Assembly (NCBI GenBank): GCA_023131835.1 | Contig: JAGLZA010000033.1 | Coordinates: 1-62,349, forward strand | Direction of reading: 5' to 3' | Origin: Caldifarciminota bacterium | Lineage (GTDB): Bacteria; Hydrothermota; UBA3072 | Length of the DNA stretch: 62,349 bases | Shown here: one piece after another, positions 49,629 through 56,815 of the stretch | How the letters are laid out: each line of letters begins with the position of its first letter | How positions within the stretch are numbered: position 1 is the first letter of the stretch | Notes under the pieces: generated by a model | Told to the model about the DNA's origin: nothing | What the model saw: the letters and a program-made list of their open reading frames with translations, nothing else | The model's database searches: none | Program-made: the position numbers and the translations under genes

Positions 49629-49964
49629 ATGGACACTAATTTCTTACCAAACGTCAAATGCCCACACTGCAACGCCAACATCGTTGTTGCTATATCTGGA
49701 TTTGGAAGTGAGCTGAATACAAGAGAGAAATTCTGTAATAAATGTAACAGGTCCTTCTTTCTTCATATATTAGTTCAAACTACTTTGTATAAAGAAGTTA
49801 TGGACGGGGAAATAAATTCTTACAAAAGTAGGATAAGTTTCCTTAACAAACAACGAAAAAAGACATTAACGGAACAGCTTGTCAATTACGAAATAGCTCA
49901 AGAGATTAATCGGGAAGCATTAAAAATGGCAACAGAAATGAGACGTAAAATGGACTTAAATTAA
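49629..49964 (+). CDS. Zinc-finger coiled-coil protein, 111 aa
   Basis: N-terminal CPHCNAN and CNKCNRS knuckles form a zinc ribbon. The second half is a charged helix (KSRISFLNKQRKKTLTEQLV...). It lies 12 bases before the macro gene. A DNA- or RNA-binding accessory role is possible. Confidence 0.55.
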   Translation: MDTNFLPNVKCPHCNANIVVAISGFGSELNTREKFCNKCNRSFFLHILVQTTLYKEVMDGEINSYKSRISFLNKQRKKTLTEQLVNYEIAQEINREALKMATEMRRKMDLN

Positions 49965-49976
49965 GGAGGTGATACT

Positions 49977-50432
49977 GTGGAATTCATTAATGAAGACATT
50001 ACAAATATAACTTTCGGTTTTGTATGTCATCAAGTCAATTGTCAAGGAGTTATGGGTGCTGGAGTTGCTTTGGCCATAAGAAAGAAATGGCCAGTTGCAT
50101 ATGCTGAATATAAACAAGCTTATACAAACGGTGCTCTCATATTAGGAAACATCATATTTGCTAAAATCCAAGCTGATCTATATGTAGTACATATATGTGG
50201 ACAAGACAGATATGGTCATATCGGTATATATACTAATTACGAAGCACTACACAAGGCAATTCATTCCCTTAGTGAAATGAGAAGAAAAGTAAGCAAGGAT
50301 ATAGGAGTAGTATTTCCTGTTTACTTTCCAAATGGAATGGGGTGCAGATTAGCCGGTGGTGACTGGAATGTTGTCATAAAAATCATTGAGAAATATATTC
50401 CTGATGCCAAAATCGTTAATTATACACATTAG
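49977..50432 (+). CDS. Macro domain protein (ADP-ribose binding/hydrolase), 151 aa, GTG start
   Basis: The GTG start follows AAGGAGGTGATACT. The protein is a single macro domain. FINEDITNITFGFVCHQVNC gives the first strand and conserved Asn. QGVMGAGVALAIRKKWPVAY gives the Gly-rich ADP-ribose loop. A second loop region reads CRLAGGDWNVVIKIIEKYI. It is most like the ALC1/TARG1/DarG or Poa1p branch that removes ADP-ribose from DNA, protein or phosphorylated ADP-ribose. In phage it could reverse ADP-ribosylation by host defence enzymes. Confidence 0.82.
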   Translation: MEFINEDITNITFGFVCHQVNCQGVMGAGVALAIRKKWPVAYAEYKQAYTNGALILGNIIFAKIQADLYVVHICGQDRYGHIGIYTNYEALHKAIHSLSEMRRKVSKDIGVVFPVYFPNGMGCRLAGGDWNVVIKIIEKYIPDAKIVNYTH

Positions 50433-50448
50433 GAAGAGGATAATAAAA

Positions 50449-50706
50449 ATGATAACACCAAAATCAATCCGGAAACAATGTAAACGTAAACAACCTAAAC
50501 GTATAATATCACGTTATTGTTATGTTAAATCAGGTGAACTAAGTGGTGACTTGTGTTTTATATGTCACAGTTTTATGGTAATGAATAAAACTAAGCACAA
50601 GTCAAAAAGGTATAATGGAAAACATGGATGGACGGTATATTGTCAAACTTGTGGAAGAGAAGTGGAATTTGTTTCATATACAGAAGATAATTCTGCCTAT
50701 AGATAA
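50449..50706 (+). CDS. Small zinc-type protein, 85 aa
   Basis: Start set at MITPKSIRKQCKRKQPKRII, after GGAAGAGGATAAT. A basic N-terminus is followed by CFICHSF and CQTCGREV knuckles about 35 residues apart. A nucleic-acid-binding zinc protein is plausible. It directly follows the macro gene. Confidence 0.55.
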   Translation: MITPKSIRKQCKRKQPKRIISRYCYVKSGELSGDLCFICHSFMVMNKTKHKSKRYNGKHGWTVYCQTCGREVEFVSYTEDNSAYR

Positions 50707-50731
50707 ATTATTATAAAAAGGAGGTGATATT

Positions 50732-51151
50732 ATGAATAAGATAGTCGGCAATGAAATGATTAAACAATTTGTTCTAGCGGGAAAATCAACCTTTACCATT
50801 AGGAATATTAAAACTGGAAATCGTTTCACATATTATGTACAAGCCAATCACGACCGTGTAGTATGGTTTGTTAAAGGTCTGGTCGGACCTAATTACAAAT
50901 ATTTCGGAACAATATTCTACAATGGTTTTCGTCAAACAAAAAAATCCAGAATCACAAGCAATACCACAATTGTAAAAGCTTTCAGTTGGTTTTGGAAACA
51001 ACTACACTTAGGGAGTCCTTTACCCGCTAAATTGGAAGTCTACCATGAGGGTATGTGTGGTCGTTGCGGCAGAAGATTAACTGTACCAGAATCGATTGAT
51101 GCTGGATATGGTCCAATATGTATTAAACTTATTAACGATGGACAAGTATAA
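50732..51151 (+). CDS. DUF6011-type protein with terminal zinc site, 139 aa
   Basis: Residues 15-90 (FTIRNIKTGNRFTYYVQANH...) form a beta-rich domain. The C-terminal GMCGRCGRRLTVPESIDAGY plus GPICIKL matches the DUF6011 zinc motif seen in many phage and plasmid proteins. The function of that domain is unknown. Its position inside the ADP-ribose module is notable but may be accidental. Confidence 0.6.
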   Translation: MNKIVGNEMIKQFVLAGKSTFTIRNIKTGNRFTYYVQANHDRVVWFVKGLVGPNYKYFGTIFYNGFRQTKKSRITSNTTIVKAFSWFWKQLHLGSPLPAKLEVYHEGMCGRCGRRLTVPESIDAGYGPICIKLINDGQV

Positions 51152-51163
51152 AGAGGAGTTATT

Positions 51164-51442
51164 ATGGATTTTATGGCAAAAAGAAGAATTTATCTAATAA
51201 AGGAACTCACTAAATCTGTGTATCCTACAACACAAATAATTTCTGGTGATATAACAATCGAAAAATATATTACAAGTATCGCAGATTTCTTGGCGAATGA
51301 GATAATTGACAGACGTATGCCAGTAGAAACATTATCCTTATTTGCTGAACTTGGAATATTACAAGTCCGCCAAAACAAAAATGTAGGAATACCGGCCCCA
51401 TTTCCACCAGCACCCCTCCCCTTCTTGCCTAAAAGAGCCTAG
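51164..51442 (+). CDS. Hypothetical protein with Pro-rich tail, 92 aa
   Basis: Starts MDFMAKRRIYLIKELTKSVY and ends in a Pro/Phe-rich tail (IPAPFPPAPLPFLPKRA). Helical middle. The tail may be a binding motif. Its stop lies 19 bases before leader element copy 3. Confidence 0.5.
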   Translation: MDFMAKRRIYLIKELTKSVYPTTQIISGDITIEKYITSIADFLANEIIDRRMPVETLSLFAELGILQVRQNKNVGIPAPFPPAPLPFLPKRA

Positions 51443-51460
51443 ATGTATCAAATAATTTAG

Positions 51461-51512
51461 CGGACGGGCTTACTTAATAAACCACCTCTCATTCCCGCCA
51501 ATGATGTGATTT
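51461..51512 (+). promoter_or_regulatory. Leader element, copy 3 of 5
   Basis: CGGACGGG (51461-51468) is followed by hairpin AAACCAC/GTGATTT (51479-51485, 51506-51512; one C-A mismatch) with inner stem TCATT/AATGA and loop CCCGCC. It lies 18 bases before the ATG of the second NADAR gene. No clear upstream stem around CGGACGGG is seen in this copy. Confidence 0.65.
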
Positions 51513-51529
51513 GAAAAGGAAATAATATC

Positions 51530-52009
51530 ATGAATACAATATCAATATTTAAAGGTAAGTATAATTTTCTTAGCAACTTTTTCACATTAGAAGTACCAAT
51601 AGCATATAATGGTATATCTTATCCAACAGTTGAGCATTTCTATCAAGCCATGAAAAGTTTAGGCCCAACAGATCCAGGAGCCTTAAATCCAGTTGACCGT
51701 ATAATAATAGCAGGTGATTCAAGTCCCTTTATGGCAAGAAACTTTGGGCGCACTATACGGCTAAGGCCCGATTGGGAAAATGCTAAAATTTCAGTAATGA
51801 GACTCGGGCTAATATTAAAGTTTGCAGCTAATCCTGAACTCAAAACTCAATTACTGAGCACCTGGGAAAGTGTACTTGTAGAAGGAAATCATTGGCATGA
51901 TAATATATGGGGTAATTGCATGTGCCCAAAATGTGCCAATACAAAAGGTCAGAATCTTCTCGGATATCTTCTGATGGAGGTAAGAGAATTATTTAGGTTG
52001 ATAAAATAA
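51530..52009 (+). CDS. NADAR domain protein 2 (YbiA/DUF1768), 159 aa
   Basis: A canonical NADAR protein: YNFLSNFFTLEVPIAYNGIS at the N-terminus, TVEHFYQAMKSLGP with the conserved Glu-His pair, a middle FGRTIRLRPDWENAKISVM, and the closing LVEGNHWHDNIWG. NADAR enzymes such as DarG1-type antitoxins hydrolyse ADP-ribose from guanine in DNA or cleave related N-glycosides. Full motif retention suggests activity. It carries leader element copy 3 and belongs with the macro, SLOG and DUF488-like genes. Confidence 0.85.
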   Translation: MNTISIFKGKYNFLSNFFTLEVPIAYNGISYPTVEHFYQAMKSLGPTDPGALNPVDRIIIAGDSSPFMARNFGRTIRLRPDWENAKISVMRLGLILKFAANPELKTQLLSTWESVLVEGNHWHDNIWGNCMCPKCANTKGQNLLGYLLMEVRELFRLIK

Positions 52010-52031
52010 ATTATTAAAAAAAGGAGATAAT

Positions 52032-52226
52032 ATGAATCATCTACAAAAACATTATGAAAGTTTATCAACGGAACAGTTAAGAGTAGAACGTTCTGAAATC
52101 CAAAAAAAGATTGAAGAAAACAACGGACGACTAACCGCCCATAGTTCTGCCGATTTGGATGATAACCTGGATACACGTGATATTATTGACAGAATTCTGG
52201 CAATTCGTTATAGTGAAAGTATATAA
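52032..52226 (+). CDS. Small helical protein, 64 aa
   Basis: MNHLQKHYESLSTEQLRVER and KIEENNGRLTAHSSADLDDN form a short coiled coil. It is placed between the NADAR and SLOG genes with a good AAAGGAGATAAT site. Function unknown. Confidence 0.5.
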   Translation: MNHLQKHYESLSTEQLRVERSEIQKKIEENNGRLTAHSSADLDDNLDTRDIIDRILAIRYSESI

Positions 52227-52267
52227 TAAAGGTCCATAACTTAAACTAATAAGAAGGAGGTAATATT

Positions 52268-52666
52268 ATGGAATTTAAAGTAGTTATTGCTGGTGGAAGA
52301 GATTTTGGAAATGTTAGACTACGTGGAGAATTACAAGCAAGCAGGGATTTTATTACATTATATAATGCTATGGACAGATTGTTGATAGACCAACTTAAAG
52401 CAAATACAATAACAATCATTTCCGGCGGGGCCCAGGGCGCTGATTCATTGGGAGAACGTTATGCACGAATGAGAAATTTCGGTCTTATTAGAATAAAGGC
52501 AGATTGGAACAAGTATAAGAAAAGTGCGGGTTTCATCAGAAACAAAGAAATGTTGCACCTTGCTGATGGTGTCGTATGCTTTTGGGATGAAAAATCCACG
52601 GGTACCGGACATATGGTTAAGATAACAAAAGGTTCGTTGATACCTTTAAAACTTATACTTTACTAA
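52268..52666 (+). CDS. SLOG-family (YspA/DUF2493) protein, 132 aa
   Basis: Motifs of the SLOG Rossmann fold are clear: KVVIAGGRDFGN, TIISGGAQGADSLGERYA, SAGFIRNKEML, and CFWDEKSTGTGHM. SLOG proteins bind or cut nucleotide derivatives, including ADP-ribose-type signals in Thoeris and CBASS-linked systems. DUF2493 members often sit next to NADAR and macro genes, as here. The product probably senses or processes a NAD-derived ligand. Ribosome site AAGGAGGTAATATT. Confidence 0.8.
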   Translation: MEFKVVIAGGRDFGNVRLRGELQASRDFITLYNAMDRLLIDQLKANTITIISGGAQGADSLGERYARMRNFGLIRIKADWNKYKKSAGFIRNKEMLHLADGVVCFWDEKSTGTGHMVKITKGSLIPLKLILY

Positions 52667-52698
52667 CCTAACACATATTAAAAGGAGATGATAAAATT

Positions 52699-52827
52699 TT
52701 GAATTATACAAAGGGTAATTTTAACAAACAAACTAGCAAGAAAACAAGTCAATTAGATAACGTATGGTATGTAAACATTTCACATTATGTAAACAACTTA
52801 AACTGTGAAGCCAAGAACTTTCATTAA
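52699..52827 (+). CDS. 42-aa TTG-start ORF B, member of a duplicated element
   Basis: Homologue of ORF A at 47467, starting MNYTKGNFNKQTSKKTSQLD with an AAAGGAGATG site. Same length of 42 residues, and DNA similarity continues past the stop. The two copies differ at many codon positions. Coding and RNA-element interpretations are both open. Confidence 0.4.
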   Translation: MNYTKGNFNKQTSKKTSQLDNVWYVNISHYVNNLNCEAKNFH

Positions 52828-52901
52828 CGAGTTTTTGATACATCTAGGACCATAAATAGTTTATTCATTTTTCATAATTACACGAATATAATCTCTAACA
52901 A

Positions 52902-52953
52902 CGGACGGGTTTATTTAACGAACTACCTCTCATTCCCGCCAATGATGTGGTTC
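52902..52953 (+). promoter_or_regulatory. Leader element, copy 4 of 5
   Basis: CGGACGGG (52902-52909) and hairpin GAACTAC/GTGGTTC (52920-52926, 52947-52953) with inner TCATT/AATGA and loop CCCGCC. Compared with copy 2 the fourth stem pair has changed from T-A to C-G, a compensatory change. It lies 17 bases before the ATG of the 97-aa gene. Confidence 0.7.
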
Positions 52954-52969
52954 ATTTGAAAGGTATACC

Positions 52970-53263
52970 ATGAACACAATACAAAGCACAGCCGTAAACA
53001 ACAATTCACCAATATCAGTGAAAAGAGTTAATGTTGAAAAACTGGTCTATAATCCATCCCATGTCAAAAACAATTGTATCATTTCTGAACAATGTATTAT
53101 TACCACACAACAAGAAACGTTTTCTGCCTGGGGTGTAACTGCTGAAGTATGTATAATCCATCTCATAAAAGGGGAAAGTCTCTGTTGCACATACATCTCA
53201 AAAAATGGTAAATTGGATGTTGTTCAAATAAATGGGTGTAATTCAACCAGGGTATCAAAGTGA
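52970..53263 (+). CDS. Hypothetical protein, 97 aa
   Basis: Begins MNTIQSTAVNNNSPISVKRV after an ATTTGAAAGG site. Beta-rich with several Cys (NNCIISEQCIITTQQE, GESLCCTYISKNG). Unknown family. Expression is likely tied to leader element copy 4. Confidence 0.55.
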   Translation: MNTIQSTAVNNNSPISVKRVNVEKLVYNPSHVKNNCIISEQCIITTQQETFSAWGVTAEVCIIHLIKGESLCCTYISKNGKLDVVQINGCNSTRVSK

Positions 53264-53294
53264 ATGTTATAAATAGATACAACTTAATAGAAAG

Positions 53295-53344
53295 CGGACG
53301 GACTCAACTTGAACTACCTTTCATTCCCGCCAATGATGTGGTTT
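53295..53344 (+). promoter_or_regulatory. Leader element, copy 5 of 5
   Basis: CGGACGGA (53295-53302) and hairpin GAACTAC/GTGGTTT (53311-53317, 53338-53344) with the same inner stem and CCCGCC loop. The flanking base C becomes T in the last pair but stays paired as G-U. It lies 37 bases before the ATG of the 76-aa gene, more than in the other copies. Confidence 0.65.
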
Positions 53345-53380
53345 AACAAATTGATTTGTTATTAATAAAAAGGAGGTAAT

Positions 53381-53611
53381 ATGTACATAATAATAAGTGA
53401 TAACAATAAGTCGAAACAATGTATAGTCACCAATACAATTAAAATAAAGGATATCGAAAAAGACTGTATTAGGGTAATCTTAACACAAAAAGATTTTGAT
53501 ACTGGCCAAATAATAGACTTGGTTCTAGATCCAAGTGAGGCCGTAATCCTTGTAAAGAACCTGACAAAGACGATTATGGAAATTGCACTTCACAACATTT
53601 GCCCAAAATAA
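53381..53611 (+). CDS. Small hypothetical protein, 76 aa
   Basis: Begins MYIIISDNNKSKQCIVTNTI, alpha/beta with FDTGQIIDLVLDPSEAVILV and a helical end. Ribosome site AAAGGAGGTAAT. Unknown family; it follows leader element copy 5. Confidence 0.55.
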   Translation: MYIIISDNNKSKQCIVTNTIKIKDIEKDCIRVILTQKDFDTGQIIDLVLDPSEAVILVKNLTKTIMEIALHNICPK

Positions 53612-53635
53612 ATCTTAATGAAAGGAGGTGATACT

Positions 53636-53821
53636 ATGATTACTGAAAGAAGAATTATATCAGAAAAAATTCTATTTGGTCCAGCAAAAGAAGATGAATT
53701 AACAATAGCAAATGAAATTATCGCTGGAACAAGACCAGTAAACTGGAATGTGGCAGGCCACCCAGACCATGATGTATGGGTGTCGATAGTTGAATTGAAA
53801 CAAAAAAAAGGACAAACATAA
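53636..53821 (+). CDS. Small protein sharing a motif with the SSB-like protein, 61 aa
   Basis: Start at MITERRIISEKILFGPAKED after GAAAGGAGGTGATACT. Residues 26-55 (ANEIIAGTRPVNWNVAGHPD then HDVWVSIVELKQ) closely match a segment of the SSB-like protein at 58.9 kb (EIQAGRRPVNWANPQHPDYQ then LWLQILRDRQ). The shared block is probably a small fold or partner-binding element. Confidence 0.65.
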   Translation: MITERRIISEKILFGPAKEDELTIANEIIAGTRPVNWNVAGHPDHDVWVSIVELKQKKGQT

Positions 53822-53853
53822 AAAAAAGTGGTTTTAAAGGAGATAAGATTATT

Positions 53854-54267
53854 ATGGGAATGGAAATGGTGTTACAATGCAAGTGTGAGTGTAATACGTT
53901 ACCTATAGACGGAGGTATGACGGAAACATTGTTTCCTAAAACAGAAGAGAAACTTAAAGGTGATGAAAAATATGTCAAATATTTGGGGTATCTTACACGC
54001 TACACCCATATGACAAAATTTGTATCTATTATGGACTTTCTATTCTGTGAAATATTTCCAATTCCTTGGAGGAATAGATGTTTCCTATTTTATAAAGATT
54101 TGGGACCACAACTTTATGAAGATAAGGAGTTTACTTCATCTCTTTATGATGAAATCTTATGTAACTTAGTACTTAATCTTTGTATTTTTGTCAGAGAAAA
54201 CAAATTAGGTCCTCGATGGGAAATGGTATTATACTACACCAACCTTATAATAAAGAAAAAGGAGTAA
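53854..54267 (+). CDS. Hypothetical protein, 137 aa
   Basis: Begins MGMEMVLQCKCECNTLPIDG with a Cys cluster, then a mainly helical body containing IMDFLFCEIFPIPWRNRCFL. No motif assigned. It ends four bases before the next gene. Confidence 0.5.
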   Translation: MGMEMVLQCKCECNTLPIDGGMTETLFPKTEEKLKGDEKYVKYLGYLTRYTHMTKFVSIMDFLFCEIFPIPWRNRCFLFYKDLGPQLYEDKEFTSSLYDEILCNLVLNLCIFVRENKLGPRWEMVLYYTNLIIKKKE

Positions 54268-54271
54268 TACA

Positions 54272-54475
54272 ATGCTTTGTCCAACTATAGTATTTAAACA
54301 CTCAAACGCCTTTGTACAAAAAAACGTAACAACCATCAATTGCTCATCATGTGGTTATCCAATAAATCCGGATAAATCATTTTTTAGATGTCTTAAATGT
54401 GGTATAACAGAAGAAGATAGAAACTATTATGATGAAGCATATATGGTTCCGGAAAAAGAACTTTGCTTTGAATAA
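54272..54475 (+). CDS. Small zinc-ribbon protein, 67 aa
   Basis: CSSCGYPINPDKSFFRCLKC gives two knuckles and a classic zinc ribbon. The C-terminus is acidic. Ribosome site AAAGGAGTAATACA. Function unknown. Confidence 0.55.
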   Translation: MLCPTIVFKHSNAFVQKNVTTINCSSCGYPINPDKSFFRCLKCGITEEDRNYYDEAYMVPEKELCFE

Positions 54476-54522
54476 TCTTGTAAAAGAAAGGAGGTGATTA
54501 AATAACAAATAAAAAATTTGAA

Positions 54523-54583
54523 GGTCTCCCACCGGTCCACTACTTACTACCGTTCGACAGGTCTCACTCTCAAGGTCTCCCCC
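54523..54583 (+). repeat. GTCTCCC repeat pair in intergenic region
   Basis: AAGGTCTCCC (54521-54530) and AAGGTCTCCCCC (54572-54583) lie in a 177-base gap with a perfect but unused-looking AAAGGAGGTGAT at 54487-54498 and no start codon at usual distance. These are two of six such motifs between 54.5 and 58.7 kb. Confidence 0.5.
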
Positions 54584-54652
54584 TCACTTTACGATTATAT
54601 CATTTAACACATTAACCCAAACATACATCAATTTTTTAAAAGGAGGTAAATC

Positions 54653-54925
54653 ATGAACAGAACATTTCAATTTGGAGCAGACAGTACAGTTAAAGAGGTT
54701 CAAGAAGAGTGTACAATCCACGTAAATGGAAACAAAATCAACGTTACTACTTTTCACCACAATCAAAAAACAACTATGTGGGTAAACACCCATTTACCAA
54801 TCGACAATAACAACATATCACTAACAAATGAGGAGGCAATGCTTTTAGCAACTTTATTACTACAAGCGACAAACAATCCTACACCACAATCACTTCCCCG
54901 TGGAAAATATCAATTTCCTATATAA
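54653..54925 (+). CDS. Hypothetical protein, 90 aa
   Basis: Begins MNRTFQFGADSTVKEVQEEC after an AAAGGAGGTAAATC site. A beta-rich N-terminus with TIHVNGNKINVTTFHHNQK is followed by a helix (LTNEEAMLLATLLLQATNN). Family unknown. Confidence 0.55.
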   Translation: MNRTFQFGADSTVKEVQEECTIHVNGNKINVTTFHHNQKTTMWVNTHLPIDNNNISLTNEEAMLLATLLLQATNNPTPQSLPRGKYQFPI

Positions 54926-54942
54926 AATAGGGTTTCCTGGTC

Positions 54943-55080
54943 AGTCTCCCCCGCTCAACAGGCTAAGCCAAGACCGAGGGGCGCCAAGTAATGTAGTAAA
55001 ACATTGTTGGTTTCTTGGTCTGGTTTAGCTTGTTGGTCTCTTGGTTGGCTTCTTAGTTGGCTTCTTGGTCAGTCTCCCCC
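54943..55080 (+). repeat. GTCTCCCCC motifs with TTGGTTTCTTGG-type direct repeats
   Basis: AGTCTCCCCC occurs at 54943 and 55071. Between them lie GT-rich direct repeats built on TTGGYTTCTTGGT (55007-55070) and a GC-rich segment CGAGGGGCGCC. The region 54926-55141 has no gene. The motif-plus-repeat pattern recurs at 56.7 and 58.6 kb. Confidence 0.5.
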
Positions 55081-55141
55081 TGCTTATTGGAGGCTATCCC
55101 TAAAACAAAATAAACAACTTTAACATTGAAAGGAGAGAAAA

Positions 55142-55549
55142 ATGAGTAAACCTATGTGTGAAATTATTATAGACAAAACAAAAACAGGTATACAAAGTAT
55201 TAAAACATGTTGTTCAGGAATGGCTAACATTATATCCCGGAACACGCTCACATTTGTAATAGATGGTAGTACAATCAAAATGATTCAACCAAGCAAACTA
55301 CGAGGAGGAATTATAAATATAAACTCAAGTGAAATAAACAGTATACTTACACCTCACTACCCATTTCCCTTAATACCAACTTCTGCTCCTGCTGTTCAAT
55401 ATCCAACGCCACTTCTCCCACCCATAAACCTACAACCAACAAACACCCAACGTGGCTTAAACCCCGACATCACAATGGAATTCTGCCCTAAGTGTGGCGG
55501 AAAAATAAACATTATTCTAATGTTGGAAACTAGCCCTATAACAGAATAA
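55142..55549 (+). CDS. Hypothetical protein with Pro-rich linker and CPKC motif, 135 aa
   Basis: Begins MSKPMCEIIIDKTKTGIQSI. A Pro-rich central stretch (YPFPLIPTSAPAVQYPTPLL) precedes FCPKCGGKINIIL, a likely half zinc site with CCSG nearby. Ribosome site AAAGGAGAGAAAA. Unknown function. Confidence 0.5.
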   Translation: MSKPMCEIIIDKTKTGIQSIKTCCSGMANIISRNTLTFVIDGSTIKMIQPSKLRGGIININSSEINSILTPHYPFPLIPTSAPAVQYPTPLLPPINLQPTNTQRGLNPDITMEFCPKCGGKINIILMLETSPITE

Positions 55550-55579
55550 ATAATTCTCACACAAAAAGGAGAATAATAA

Positions 55580-56026
55580 ATGGTTGATAAATTCAAAATC
55601 ACCTGTCCAAAATGTAAAGAAACTACAACTAGCATACAAGCAACTGTCATCAACGAAAAAATAAGAGTAAAATTCGTTTGTTTACTCTGTGGTTATGTAT
55701 CTGAAGCTATAATTGTGGATGGATTAAAGAAATTAAAATCAGGAGATATCTGGTGGAATGAATTTGAAATAGATGGAAAAAAATATCGAAAAATCGGAAG
55801 ACAAGAGATAATTGAAGAAGGGGGTATGCATTCCTGGTACGGTAGTAAATTACACCCTATACGGAACCCAGAAACAATTGGTGATGTTCCTGCCAACTTT
55901 TCAGATGACAGAGAATTCTATAATCCCATAAGAGAGGAAGAAAACAACGGTTACACTCTAGGCACTTTACTTAGAAATGCAATTGAAAGTGAAAGAAAAA
56001 CAGACAAAGGAGAAAAGGATGTTTAA
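55580..56026 (+). CDS. Zinc-ribbon protein, 148 aa
   Basis: MVDKFKITCPKCKETTTSIQ and FVCLLCGYVSE form an N-terminal zinc ribbon like those in transcription and RNA-polymerase-associated factors. The rest has WWNEFEIDGKKYRKIGRQEI and an acidic C-terminus. Its end overlaps the DnaJ-like gene by 8 bases, suggesting coupling. Confidence 0.6.
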   Translation: MVDKFKITCPKCKETTTSIQATVINEKIRVKFVCLLCGYVSEAIIVDGLKKLKSGDIWWNEFEIDGKKYRKIGRQEIIEEGGMHSWYGSKLHPIRNPETIGDVPANFSDDREFYNPIREEENNGYTLGTLLRNAIESERKTDKGEKDV

Positions 56027-56672
56027 CATACTTATAGGCAACAAAACAAAAAAGGCCATGAAAGTGTTAGGCATCGAGTCTTTTCCATTTACTGAATCTG
56101 AACTAAAATCCAAATTTAGAAAACTCGCTAACATTCACCATCCAGATAAGTCAAATGGTGATGACTCTCTCATGAAAAAAATTAATGCAGCCTACTCACA
56201 TATAAAATACCTTGCTATCGGTGATACTGAAATCAGAGAAAAAGGTAAGGACATACTAAAAGCTGAGCAGGAAAATGAAGACATGTTTGAATTTTTTGAA
56301 TCTTGTAAAAGATGTGATGGTAATGGAGAAATAACTCACTATTACGAAGCCTATACAGATTTATGTGACAGATGTATGGAACGTTCTTCTTCACTCTTTT
56401 CCTTTAAAAGTTTCCCCATAGGAAAAATCAAAGTAAAATGTAGAGATTGCCGAGGCACTGGCAAATTCAAACAAAGAAGCGGTAGAACAGTTACTTGCCG
56501 CCAATGCAAAGGACTAGGCTGGCTATCCATAAAATGTCCAAAATGCAAAGGGACTGGGAGAATTCTTATTAAAGCTCGCACTACAAGAAGAATGTGTTGG
56601 TATTGTGGTGGTAGCGGAAAAATCAAATTAAACCCATTTAATCCGGTAATACCAAAAGGAGGAATCTTATGA
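56019..56672 (+). CDS. DnaJ-like co-chaperone with Cys-rich domain, 217 aa
   Basis: Start set at MFNILIGNKTKKAMKVLGIE, after AAAGGAGAAAAGG. A J domain spans about residues 14-75 with the HPD motif at 41-43 (NIHHPDKSNGDD). The C-terminal half holds five CxxCxGxG-type repeats (CKRCDGNG, CRDCRGTG, CRQCKGLG, CPKCKGTG, CWYCGGSG), one more than classical DnaJ, and lacks the usual substrate domains. It would recruit host DnaK to a phage process such as replication or proteolysis. Confidence 0.78.
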   Translation: MFNILIGNKTKKAMKVLGIESFPFTESELKSKFRKLANIHHPDKSNGDDSLMKKINAAYSHIKYLAIGDTEIREKGKDILKAEQENEDMFEFFESCKRCDGNGEITHYYEAYTDLCDRCMERSSSLFSFKSFPIGKIKVKCRDCRGTGKFKQRSGRTVTCRQCKGLGWLSIKCPKCKGTGRILIKARTTRRMCWYCGGSGKIKLNPFNPVIPKGGIL

Positions 56673-56710
56673 GGTGAACAAAACTTAATATAAATTCAAA
56701 AAAGATTTAT

Positions 56711-56747
56711 AAAGTTGTTGGTTTTGGCTTCTTGGTCGGTCTCCCCC
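56711..56747 (+). repeat. TTGTTGG...GGTCTCCCCC element
   Basis: The intergenic gap 56673-56815 contains AAGTTGTTGGTTTTGG and CTTCTTGGTCGGTCTCCCCC, a single copy of the motif seen at 54.5, 54.9, 55.1 and 58.6 kb. Confidence 0.45.
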
Positions 56748-56815
56748 GTCTTGTGAGTCTTAACTCTTTTTACCAATTTATTATTATTAACTATTAATTA
56801 AGAAAGGAGCAAAAA

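Noticed and set aside
54518-54607. TTG-start 29-aa frame with repeated LKVS after an orphan ribosome site
   Set aside because: The start is about 20 bases beyond the ribosome site and the repeat of amino acids simply reflects the GTCTCCC DNA repeat.
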